From Nitriliruptoraceae bacterium (GTDB lineage Bacteria > Actinomycetota > Nitriliruptoria > Nitriliruptorales > Nitriliruptoraceae): a stretch of 20,024 bases of DNA. The notes under the pieces were generated by a model. The model worked only from the letters and a program-made list of their open reading frames with translations, searched no databases and was not told the origin of the DNA. The stretch's first letter is position 1. Each line of letters opens with the position of its first letter. The stretch lies in the NCBI GenBank assembly GCA_007125475.1, contig SLDB01000322.1:1-20024 (forward strand). The letters run 5' to 3'. Position numbers and translations under genes: made by a program. Positions 14,262 through 20,024 of this stretch are shown here, piece after piece.

Positions 14262-15610
14262 GGGCCCTCCGTCAGGACGTGGCCGTGGTCGACCTCGGCG
14301 ACGAGCCGACCGGCTTCGCGGCGCCAGTCGAGGCCGTCTCCCGCCAACCGCTGCAAGATCCGGGCCCGGCGGTAGGCCCCGGCCGGCGTCTCCAGCACGC
14401 TCGGGGTGGCCTGTTGGATGTAGGCGGGGATCAGCTCGATGCGGGCGTTGCCGTCGGGCCCCAGGGTGTAGGTGGCGATCGCCGTCTCCCGGGTCCGCGA
14501 CCAACCCTGGTCGAACACGAAGTTGCCGAGGCTGAAGAACACCACCGTGTCGCCGATCAGCTCGACCGGCATCAGCACGTGTGGATGATGCCCGACGACG
14601 ATGTCGGCGCCGGCGGCGGCGGCGAACCCGGCGAGCTCGCGTTGCCGTTGGCTGGGACCGACGTCGTACTCCTCACCGAAGTGCAGGTGGACGATGACCA
14701 GATCGGCGTCCTGGCGCGCCTGCTGGATCATCGGCCCGAACACGTCCGGCTCGGCGGCGAGCACCCCGCCCTGGAACGAACGGGCGACGAACCCGGCGAC
14801 GTAGGCGTCGGTGAACGACAGCGTCGCCACTGTCACCCCACCGTGCTCCTGGAGGTCGGGTTCGACGGCGGCGTCGAGGTCGGTGCCGGCACCGGCGTGG
14901 GCGATCCCGACCTCGTCGAGGGCGGCGATGGTGTCCCGCAGCCCCGGGATCCCGTGGTCCATGGTGTGGTTGTTCGCCAGGCTGACGGTGGTGAACCCGG
15001 CGTCGGCCATCGCCTGCACCGCCCGGCGGTCGCTGGCGAGGTGGATGAGCTTGTCGGCCTCCGGCAGGTCGTCGCGGTCGCTGACGACCTGCTCGAGGTT
15101 GGCGCTGACGTAGTCGCCCTCGAGGAGGTGGGTGACGTCGGCGAGGATGGCGTCGTGGCCGTGACGTTCGGTGACCCGTTCGACGTGGCGGCCGAACATC
15201 ACGTCACCGACCATCACGGCCCGGAACGCCGCCCCGCCGGCGTCCGTGCCCGGTGCCAAAGCGCCCGCCGTGACGGGGAGCGCCCCGGAGACGGCCTCTG
15301 CGGCGCGTTCGGCGCCGCCGGAACGGTCCCCACCGGTTGCGGCGCGTTCGGCGCCGCCGGAACGGTCCCCACCGGTTGCAGCGCGTTCGGCGCCCCCGGA
15401 ACGGTCCCCACCGGCGGCGGCACGTTCGGCGCCGGCGGCGAGGTACGGGGCGGCGAGCACGACGACCAGGCACACCACCAACCCGAGTCCGGCGTGCCCG
15501 ACGGCCCGGTCCCGGTCCCGGCGCAGCCGGCGTTGCAGCCGCCCACGTAGCCCCACCGGCTCGTCGGACGGGGCGGCGTCGGCGGTGTCGAGGGGATCGG
15601 GAGAGGTCAT
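14258..15610 (-). CDS. capA: Poly-gamma-glutamate synthesis/export protein CapA (PgsA-like)
   Basis: This 450-aa protein belongs to the PGA_cap (CapA/PgsA) family, which has a metallophosphatase-like fold and helps assemble or export poly-gamma-glutamate. A cytosolic basic tail precedes a single membrane anchor (about 37-58, GHAGLGLVVCLVVVLAAPYL), placing the rest outside the membrane. The catalytic-like domain begins about 130, with GDVMFGR (135-141), NLE (171-173), SLANNHTMDHG (210-220), HLHFGEEY (308-315) and GHHPH (340-344). Between anchor and domain lies a 13-residue tandem repeat (about 61-103). The ATG at 15610 overlaps the capC stop by 4 bases (ATGA), which fixes the start against the longer open frame to 15805. 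Genes on both sides are cap genes in the order B-C-A-D. Confidence 0.93.
   Translation of the reverse strand: MTSPDPLDTADAAPSDEPVGLRGRLQRRLRRDRDRAVGHAGLGLVVCLVVVLAAPYLAAGAERAAAGGDRSGGAERAATGGDRSGGAERAATGGDRSGGAERAAEAVSGALPVTAGALAPGTDAGGAAFRAVMVGDVMFGRHVERVTERHGHDAILADVTHLLEGDYVSANLEQVVSDRDDLPEADKLIHLASDRRAVQAMADAGFTTVSLANNHTMDHGIPGLRDTIAALDEVGIAHAGAGTDLDAAVEPDLQEHGGVTVATLSFTDAYVAGFVARSFQGGVLAAEPDVFGPMIQQARQDADLVIVHLHFGEEYDVGPSQRQRELAGFAAAAGADIVVGHHPHVLMPVELIGDTVVFFSLGNFVFDQGWSRTRETAIATYTLGPDGNARIELIPAYIQQATPSVLETPAGAYRRARILQRLAGDGLDWRREAGRLVAEVDHGHVLTEGP
15300..15440. repeat. 39-bp coding tandem repeat within capA
   Basis: Three 39-bp units (15300-15338, 15339-15377, 15378-15416) and a degenerate partial fourth (15417-15440) encode a 13-residue peptide, GGAERAATGGDRS, repeated in the extracytoplasmic linker of CapA. 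The first two units are identical and the third differs at only a few bases. The length keeps frame, so linker length can vary between strains without loss of function. Confidence 0.9.
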
Positions 15611-16062
15611 GCCAACGCGACCGAGACGCCGAAGACGATCAGGAACGTCACCCCGGAGAGCAGGACGGTGGAGAACACCGTGTGCGGCACGCCCTGGCGG
15701 TGGATCGCGTTCGCGATCAGACCGGGGACGATCACCCCGATCCCGCGGAACTCGTAGACGTGGAACGGCATCGCCGGGTAGAAGGCGTCGAAGACGAGCT
15801 TGCACAGGATCCCGACCCCGAGCATCGCGACGAACCGGCGACGGCCGTAGAGGATCACGAACCGGGAGACCCCGCGGTCGACGACCAGGAACGTCACGAA
15901 GCTGATCAGGAAGATCAGCGTGACGAACACGACCTGGTCGAAGACGAGGGCGAGGTAGCCGGGGACGACGAGTCCGGCCGGGATCACCCCGGTGCGTTCG
16001 GCGTACACCAGGCTGACGACCACGCCGATCACCAGCGAGAGGTAGAGCTCGGTCCCGAACAT
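15607..16062 (-). CDS. capC: Poly-gamma-glutamate biosynthesis membrane protein CapC (PgsC)
   Basis: This 151-aa, highly hydrophobic protein has about four to five membrane segments, including LYLSLVIGVVVSLVYAE, VVFVTLIFLISFVTFLVV and the C-terminal VFSTVLLSGVTFLIVFGVSV. The motifs ERTGVIPAGLVVPGYLAL and FRGIGVIVPGLIANAIHRQG are diagnostic of CapC/PgsC, the membrane partner of the CapB ligase in the polyglutamate synthase. Length matches the family (about 150). Its ATG at 16062 immediately follows the capB stop (TAG directly followed by ATG), with GAGG inside the end of capB as the likely ribosome binding site. It overlaps capA by 4 bases. Strict coupling suggests a fixed CapB:CapC:CapA ratio. 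Confidence 0.95.
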   Translation of the reverse strand: MFGTELYLSLVIGVVVSLVYAERTGVIPAGLVVPGYLALVFDQVVFVTLIFLISFVTFLVVDRGVSRFVILYGRRRFVAMLGVGILCKLVFDAFYPAMPFHVYEFRGIGVIVPGLIANAIHRQGVPHTVFSTVLLSGVTFLIVFGVSVALA

Positions 16063-17289
16063 CTACGGCGCCTCTGAGGATGCGTGTTCGGCGACGGCCA
16101 GCGCGTCGAACCCGGCGACGAGCTCGGCTCCCCCGCCGTGCAGGTTGCCGACGCCCAGCACGACCCGGTCGGCCAGCAGCGGCCGCAACGCCTCGATCAC
16201 GGTGTCGGCGTCGTCGCCGGTGTGGTCACGGACGTCGTCGACGGCGAGCACCCCGGTGTCGACCGCCCGCAGCACCGACCGGGTGCCCCGCCCGGTGACC
16301 ACCAGGGTCGCGATCGGCAGGCGCGGCAGGACCTCGTTGGCGAACTGCCGGGTGCGGGCGATCCGGTCGTCCCGGCAGTTCATCACCACGACCAGTCCGT
16401 CGGGGCGCACACCCCGGGCACGCACGTGCTCCCAGACGGCCAGCGTCGAGGTGGGATCGTTGGCGGGGAAGGCGTTCACGAACAGCGCCGGCTGCCACGG
16501 GTCGCCGACATCGAGGAGTCGGGTGGCGTAGGGATCGGGCGGCGCGGAACGCATCCCGGCCAGTGCCTCGTCGTCGGCGATCCCGAGGTGGCGGGTGACG
16601 GCCAGGACCTGGGCGACGTGCTCGGGCAGCACGAGGTGGTCGAACCCGGCCACCTCGTCGTCGGCGACGGCCTCGACGTCGGCGTGTACGACGGTGCAGC
16701 CACGCTGCCAGGCGACGCGCTCGAACGTCGCGAGGTGGTCACCGGGGGCGAGGACGACCACCCCGTCGCGCGGGACGGAGTCGGCGAGTACCTCGGCGAC
16801 GTCGGCGACGGTGGGGCCCATCTCCTCGAGGTGGTCAGCGAGGGCGTTGGTGATCACCAGCAGGTTCGCGTCGAGGAGCTCCCGATGGAACGTGCGCTGG
16901 TACTCGGGGGTGACCGCCATGCACTCGGTGACGAGGGCGTCGACCCCGTCGGCGACGGCGCGCCGCACCAGGCCGCGCTGCTCACCGATGTTCGGTCCCT
17001 CGGGGCGCCGCCGGACGTCCTCGGCAACGGCGTCCCAGCCACGGATCAGCTGTGCGGCCGACCCGGTCGTCTTCCCCAGGCTCCGCCACCCCCCGGCGGT
17101 GAGCGCCCCGGTGAGCAGGCGGGTGACGGTGGACTTCCCCCGGCTGCCGTTCACGCTGATCCGCAGCGGGATCCCGGTGAGCCGGCGGCGGTGGCGGCGG
17201 CGTTCGACCGCACCGGCGGCGAACACCGTCAGCGCGAAGACGGTGGCGACGAGCAGCACGACGTCGTCGGACGTCCCCAGGTCGACCAT
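16063..17289 (-). CDS. capB: Poly-gamma-glutamate synthase subunit CapB (PgsB)
   Basis: This 408-aa Mur-ligase-like amide ligase activates and polymerises glutamate using ATP. One N-terminal membrane segment (about 10-28, VVLLVATVFALTVFAAGAV) is followed by a basic turn. The P-loop NGSRGKST (47-54) sits in VNGSRGKSTVTRLLTGALTA, close to the known PgsB sequence. Further family signatures are LGKTTGSAAQLI, RRPEGPNIGEQRGLVRRAV, TECMAVTPEYQ, NALADHLEEMGPT, SAPPDPYATRLL, NAFPANDPTSTL and NCRDDRIARTRQFANEVLPR. Length agrees with PgsB (about 390-410). I use the ATG at 17289, with GGGGAG just upstream. A GTG at 17376 would add 29 unremarkable residues. It is the first gene of the cap operon, 207 bp after the oxidoreductase stop. 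That gap holds a near-palindrome at 17457-17472. Confidence 0.94.
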   Translation of the reverse strand: MVDLGTSDDVVLLVATVFALTVFAAGAVERRRHRRRLTGIPLRISVNGSRGKSTVTRLLTGALTAGGWRSLGKTTGSAAQLIRGWDAVAEDVRRRPEGPNIGEQRGLVRRAVADGVDALVTECMAVTPEYQRTFHRELLDANLLVITNALADHLEEMGPTVADVAEVLADSVPRDGVVVLAPGDHLATFERVAWQRGCTVVHADVEAVADDEVAGFDHLVLPEHVAQVLAVTRHLGIADDEALAGMRSAPPDPYATRLLDVGDPWQPALFVNAFPANDPTSTLAVWEHVRARGVRPDGLVVVMNCRDDRIARTRQFANEVLPRLPIATLVVTGRGTRSVLRAVDTGVLAVDDVRDHTGDDADTVIEALRPLLADRVVLGVGNLHGGGAELVAGFDALAVAEHASSEAP

Positions 17290-17496
17290 GTCTCCCCAAC
17301 CGGTGGCCGTGGCATCGACGGACGCCGATCCGTCCGTGGTGGGTACCACGCGGCGCGCCGGCCCGGCCGGGTGCACCGGTGCGACGACGACGCCGCGTCA
17401 CCGGTGACAGCCTACGACGCCCTGCTGCCGGCGGCCGCACCGACGCCCGGCCATCGGTGCACCGCGGCGCACGTCCGCCGGCGTGGTCCGGTGGGC

Positions 17497-18894
17497 TCAC
17501 GCCGTGCCGCGCTCCACCTCCAGGAGGCGGAGCCACACCTCGCTCATCGTCGGGAACGCCGGCACGGCGTGCCACAACTCGTCGAGGGTGATCTGGGAGA
17601 CGACGGCGATCGTGGCCGCGTGGATCATCTCCCCGACCCCGGGCCCGGTGAAGGTGGCACCGACGACGGTGCGCCGGGCACGGTCGACGACGAGTTGTGC
17701 GGTGCCGGTGACGCCCTTGCCGAGGAGTGCGCCGCCCGCGGTGGCCCCGAGGCCGTGGGACAACAGCTGCACGTCGATCCCGCTCTCGGCGGCCGCCTCG
17801 GCGGTGAGCCCGACGGCGGCGACCTGCGGGTCGGTGTAGACCACGCGCACGACCGCGTCGTGGTCGGCGCGGGCACGGACGTCGTGGCCGGCGAGGTGGT
17901 CGCCGACCAGGCGTGCCTGGTACTTGCCGTGGTGGGTGAGCAGTGCCCGGCCGTTGACGTCGCCGACCGCATACAACCACCCGCCGTCGACCCCGACGGC
18001 GCGGAGCTGGTCGTCGGTGGTGATCGAGTGTCCGGGCTCGAGGCCGACGTGCTCGAGCCCGAGGTCGCCGGAGTTGGGACGACGACCCGTCGCCACCAGG
18101 ATCTCGTCGGCTTCCAGGGCCGTGCCGTCGGCGAGGGTGAGGGTCACCGGACCGTCGCCGTCACGCTGGGCACCGACCGCCTGAGCCCCGACGTGCACGG
18201 TGATCCCGGAGGCCTCGAACGCCTCACGCAGCTGATCGCCGACGAACGGCTCCTCGGTGGCCAACAGGCGGTCGCCCATCTCCACGATCGTGACCTGTTC
18301 GGCCCCGAGCGACCGGAACGCCTGCGCCATCTCGACACCCACGACCCCGCCGCCGAGGACGAGGAGCCGTGGCGGGACCTCCTTGGCGGTGGTGGCGTCA
18401 CGGCTGTCCCAGGCACCGACCTCACGCAGCCCGTCCACGGGCGGGATCGCCGCCGAGGTCCCGGTCGCCACCACGACGCCACGGCGTGCGGTGAGCCGAC
18501 CCACCGAGCCGTCGGATGCGGTCACCGCGACGACGCGATCGCCCTCGATCCGGCCGTGGCCCCGGATCAGCGTGGTGCCGGTGGACTCGACCCAGTCCAC
18601 CTGCCCCTGGTCGTCCCACTGAGAGGCGAACGCGTCCCGGGTCCGCAGCGTCGCCTCGGCGTCCACCTCGCCGGTGACGGCGGGTGCGGCGCCGGGGACC
18701 CGGCGTGCGGCGGCGAGTGCCTCGCCGGGACGGAGCAGCGCCTTCGACGGCATGCACGCCCAGTAGGAGCACTCACCGCCCACCAGTTCCCGTTCGATCA
18801 GCGCGACCTCGAGGTCGTGGTCCCGGGCGTAGGCGGCGACGTTCTCGCCGGCCGGGCCGCCGCCGATCACGATGACGTCGAACTCGTCGGTCAT
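17497..18894 (-). CDS. FAD-dependent pyridine nucleotide-disulfide oxidoreductase
   Basis: This 465-aa flavoenzyme belongs to the dihydrolipoamide dehydrogenase/mercuric reductase superfamily. Seen in order: the FAD loop GGGPAG (11-16), the redox disulfide Cys42/Cys47 in GGECSYWACMPSK, the NAD(P) loop GGGVVG (181-186), the second FAD motif YAVGDVNG (309-316) and the dimerisation domain (about 345-465). The C-terminal catalytic His-Glu pair of classic members (AHPTxSE) reads AFPTMSE here, so the His is Phe447 while Glu452 is kept. Together with the unusual CSYWAC motif this argues against lipoamide dehydrogenase or MerA and leaves the substrate open. The ATG at 18894 has AAGGAGG five bases upstream, so the longer open frame to 19314 is rejected. 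A glutaredoxin-like gene lies 131 bp upstream. Confidence 0.91.
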   Translation of the reverse strand: MTDEFDVIVIGGGPAGENVAAYARDHDLEVALIERELVGGECSYWACMPSKALLRPGEALAAARRVPGAAPAVTGEVDAEATLRTRDAFASQWDDQGQVDWVESTGTTLIRGHGRIEGDRVVAVTASDGSVGRLTARRGVVVATGTSAAIPPVDGLREVGAWDSRDATTAKEVPPRLLVLGGGVVGVEMAQAFRSLGAEQVTIVEMGDRLLATEEPFVGDQLREAFEASGITVHVGAQAVGAQRDGDGPVTLTLADGTALEADEILVATGRRPNSGDLGLEHVGLEPGHSITTDDQLRAVGVDGGWLYAVGDVNGRALLTHHGKYQARLVGDHLAGHDVRARADHDAVVRVVYTDPQVAAVGLTAEAAAESGIDVQLLSHGLGATAGGALLGKGVTGTAQLVVDRARRTVVGATFTGPGVGEMIHAATIAVVSQITLDELWHAVPAFPTMSEVWLRLLEVERGTA

Positions 18895-19025
18895 GGTTCC
18901 TCCTTCAGGGTCGTGCCGGGGCGTGGGCCGCCGGCCGAACGGGTTGCTGCCGGGTGCTGCCGGGTGACGCCGTGCTCCGGAGCCCTCTGGCGCGCTCGCC
19001 GGGTCGGTCCGGCCGCCGGAGAGGA

Positions 19026-19382
19026 TCAGCCGCCGTCGAGGCGGGCGAGGAGCCGGGCGAAGAACCCGCGGGCCGGTGGCTCGTAGCCGTCCGGGAGCGC
19101 GCCCGGCACCTCCTCGGCGACGGTGCGCAGCACCTGGGGCGTCGAGGGGTTGACCAGGGCGACCCCGCCGATCCGTACGGTCGGGACGGTCTCGTTCCCG
19201 CCGGTGACGCTGCGGACGAACGCGGCGGCCTCGGCGTCCTGCCAGATGTCGATGGGTTCGAACACGAGCCCCGCGCGCTCCAGGCCGCGCAGAAGCTCCG
19301 AGCAGAACCCGCACCCGGGCCGCCAGTACACACGGACGACATCACCGCTGACGACGTCGTCGCTGATGACGTCGCCGCTCAC
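19026..19382 (-). CDS. Glutaredoxin-like protein
   Basis: This 118-aa thioredoxin-fold protein has the sequence VRVYWRPGCGFCSELLRGLE, with active-site Cys24-Gly-Phe-Cys27. The cis-proline motif is in ETVPTVRIGG, and PSTPQVLRTV follows in the last helix. This matches actinobacterial mycoredoxin/glutaredoxin-like proteins, which reduce protein mixed disulfides. Use of mycothiol is inferred only from the taxon. It carries a C-terminal extension (GYEPPARGFFARLLARLDGG) not needed for the fold, and an N-terminal acidic DV/SGD repeat from the initiation region. The GTG at 19382 overlaps the upstream stop by 4 bases (GTGA). A later GTG just before the first strand is possible. Together with the downstream flavoenzyme it suggests a thiol-redox cluster. 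Confidence 0.85.
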   Translation of the reverse strand: MSGDVISDDVVSGDVVRVYWRPGCGFCSELLRGLERAGLVFEPIDIWQDAEAAAFVRSVTGGNETVPTVRIGGVALVNPSTPQVLRTVAEEVPGALPDGYEPPARGFFARLLARLDGG

Positions 19383-19897
19383 GTCAGCGATCCGTACATG
19401 AGGACGACCACCAGCCCGTAGACGACGTGCCCGGCGATCAGGCCCATCGGCGTCATGGGCCCGTAGTTCTTGGCGAACAACCCTGGCTCGACGAGGTTCA
19501 CCTCACCGCCGACGTCCTCGACGACCGCGCCGTCACCGGCGACCGGTGGGGGGTGCATGCGCGGATGCATCGCCCCCATCGCCACCATCATCACGCCGGC
19601 GACGACGCCGTGGGCCGCGCCGACGAGCACCCCGGTGAGGACGCCGACGTCGTCGAGGGCGGTGAACACCACCGCGTACGCCGACCCGAACACGAGCGTG
19701 CCCATCATCAGCACGTGGGTGAGCGTGCCGATCCGCTTCGCCGCCGTCTCGTCGCCGGTGAACATCGACCCCTGGATCAGCGCCATCGAAGGCATCCGTG
19801 TCACGCCCATCGCCGAGGCGGCCTGCATCATGGCCGTCATGGCCACCGTGCCAGCGAGCCCCGCGACGAGCGCGGCGAGGAAGTTGAACGTGATCAT
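19379..19897 (-). CDS. Small Met/His-rich integral membrane protein, function unknown
   Basis: I do not recognise a named family for this 172-aa protein. It has about four hydrophobic segments: 5-28 (NFLAALVAGLAGTVAMTAMM), 58-80 (THVLMMGTLVFGSAYAVVF), 84-110 (VLTGVLVGAAHGVVAGVMMV) and 150-170 (GLIAGHVVYGLVVVLMYG). Methionine is abundant, and a loop at about 107-118 reads MGAMHPRMHPPP, which could bind a soft metal such as copper; this is a suggestion only. His residues also lie inside or next to membrane segments (61, 96, 157). The ATG at 19897 is preceded by GGAG seven bases away. It is coupled to the glutaredoxin-like gene by a GTGA overlap. The 17-bp tandem array begins just 23 bp upstream of its start. 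Confidence 0.7.
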   Translation of the reverse strand: MITFNFLAALVAGLAGTVAMTAMMQAASAMGVTRMPSMALIQGSMFTGDETAAKRIGTLTHVLMMGTLVFGSAYAVVFTALDDVGVLTGVLVGAAHGVVAGVMMVAMGAMHPRMHPPPVAGDGAVVEDVGGEVNLVEPGLFAKNYGPMTPMGLIAGHVVYGLVVVLMYGSLT

Positions 19898-19920
19898 GTC
19901 GGACTCCGCTTTCGGGGGGG

Positions 19921-20024
19921 TGACGACGCTCCGGGGGTGACGACGCTCCGGGGGTGACGACGCTCCGGGGGTGACGACGCTCCGGGGGTGACGACGCTCC
20001 GGGGGTGACGACGCTCCGGGGGTG
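19921..20024. repeat. 17-bp perfect tandem repeat, at least six copies, cut by the window end
   Basis: The unit TGACGACGCTCCGGGGG repeats exactly from 19921 to 20022 (starts 19921, 19938, 19955, 19972, 19989, 20006), and a seventh copy begins at the window edge. All copies are identical. The array lies immediately upstream of the small membrane protein gene, in the place of its promoter or leader. The 17-bp period shifts frame in each copy, so it is unlikely to be coding. Its true length cannot be seen from this window. Confidence 0.95.

Noticed and set aside
17497..18894. Mercuric reductase or lipoamide dehydrogenase
   Set aside because: No heavy-metal N-domain or C-terminal vicinal cysteines, and the HisxxxxGlu dyad of lipoamide dehydrogenase is missing its His.
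16084..19086. 1000-codon plus-strand open frame
   Set aside because: It lies opposite capB and the flavin oxidoreductase, has Gly/Asp/Arg-rich composition with no motifs, and is explained by the codon third-position GC of the true genes.
19921..20024. CRISPR array
   Set aside because: Units are directly adjacent, with no unique spacers, and there is no cas gene in the window. The same holds for the arrays at 4371 and 7048.

Overview
The window is GC-rich throughout, uses GTG as well as ATG starts, and contains families typical of Actinomycetota: a GAF-ANTAR regulator, a DUF1684 protein, a zinc-ribbon metallopeptidase and an actinobacterial-type flavin disulfide oxidoreductase. An osmoprotectant-type ABC importer and a poly-gamma-glutamate locus would suit an organism from a saline, alkaline or dry habitat (a deep-branching group such as Nitriliruptoria is possible). 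That placement is inference. I see no tRNA, rRNA, CRISPR array, transposase or prophage gene.

Layout. 36-671 (-) is an excisionase-like HTH protein, divergent from a GAF-ANTAR regulator at 949-1668 (+). A long minus-strand run from 8929 down to 1715 holds a zinc-ribbon metallopeptidase, a DUF1684 protein, a four-gene quaternary-amine/osmoprotectant ABC importer (ATPase, permease, permease, lipoprotein binding protein), a Bax-inhibitor-1 family membrane protein and a D-2-hydroxyacid dehydrogenase. Two plus-strand genes follow: a fused ADP-forming acyl-CoA synthetase (9236-11563) and a universal stress protein (11911-12462). The rest is minus strand: a capB-capC-capA-capD-like poly-gamma-glutamate operon (17289 down to 12468) and, upstream of it, a membrane protein, a glutaredoxin-like protein and an FAD disulfide oxidoreductase (19897 down to 17497).

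How the genes fit together. The capBCAD-like set is the most coherent system: CapB and CapC polymerise glutamate at the membrane, CapA supports export, and a membrane-anchored gamma-glutamyltransferase (CapD-like) would cut the polymer or attach it to the wall. With the osmoprotectant importer and the universal stress protein it suggests adaptation to osmotic or desiccation stress. Many minus-strand neighbours overlap by 1-4 bases (ATGA, GTGA or TGATG), which indicates translational coupling.

Most unusual points. (1) Five separate short tandem repeats (13, 15, 15, 17 and 39 bp units) lie in leaders or N-terminal coding regions. (2) Two divergent genes around 8930-9235 appear to lack ATG/GTG/TTG starts: CTG for the metallopeptidase, and ATC behind a very strong Shine-Dalgarno for the acyl-CoA synthetase. 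(3) An 86-nt stretch without T, containing AAGACAGACA repeats, precedes the universal stress gene. (4) Active-site substitutions are visible in the FAD oxidoreductase and the CapD-like enzyme. I did not find a clearly new multi-gene system. The cap locus and the repeat-laden leaders are the best leads.
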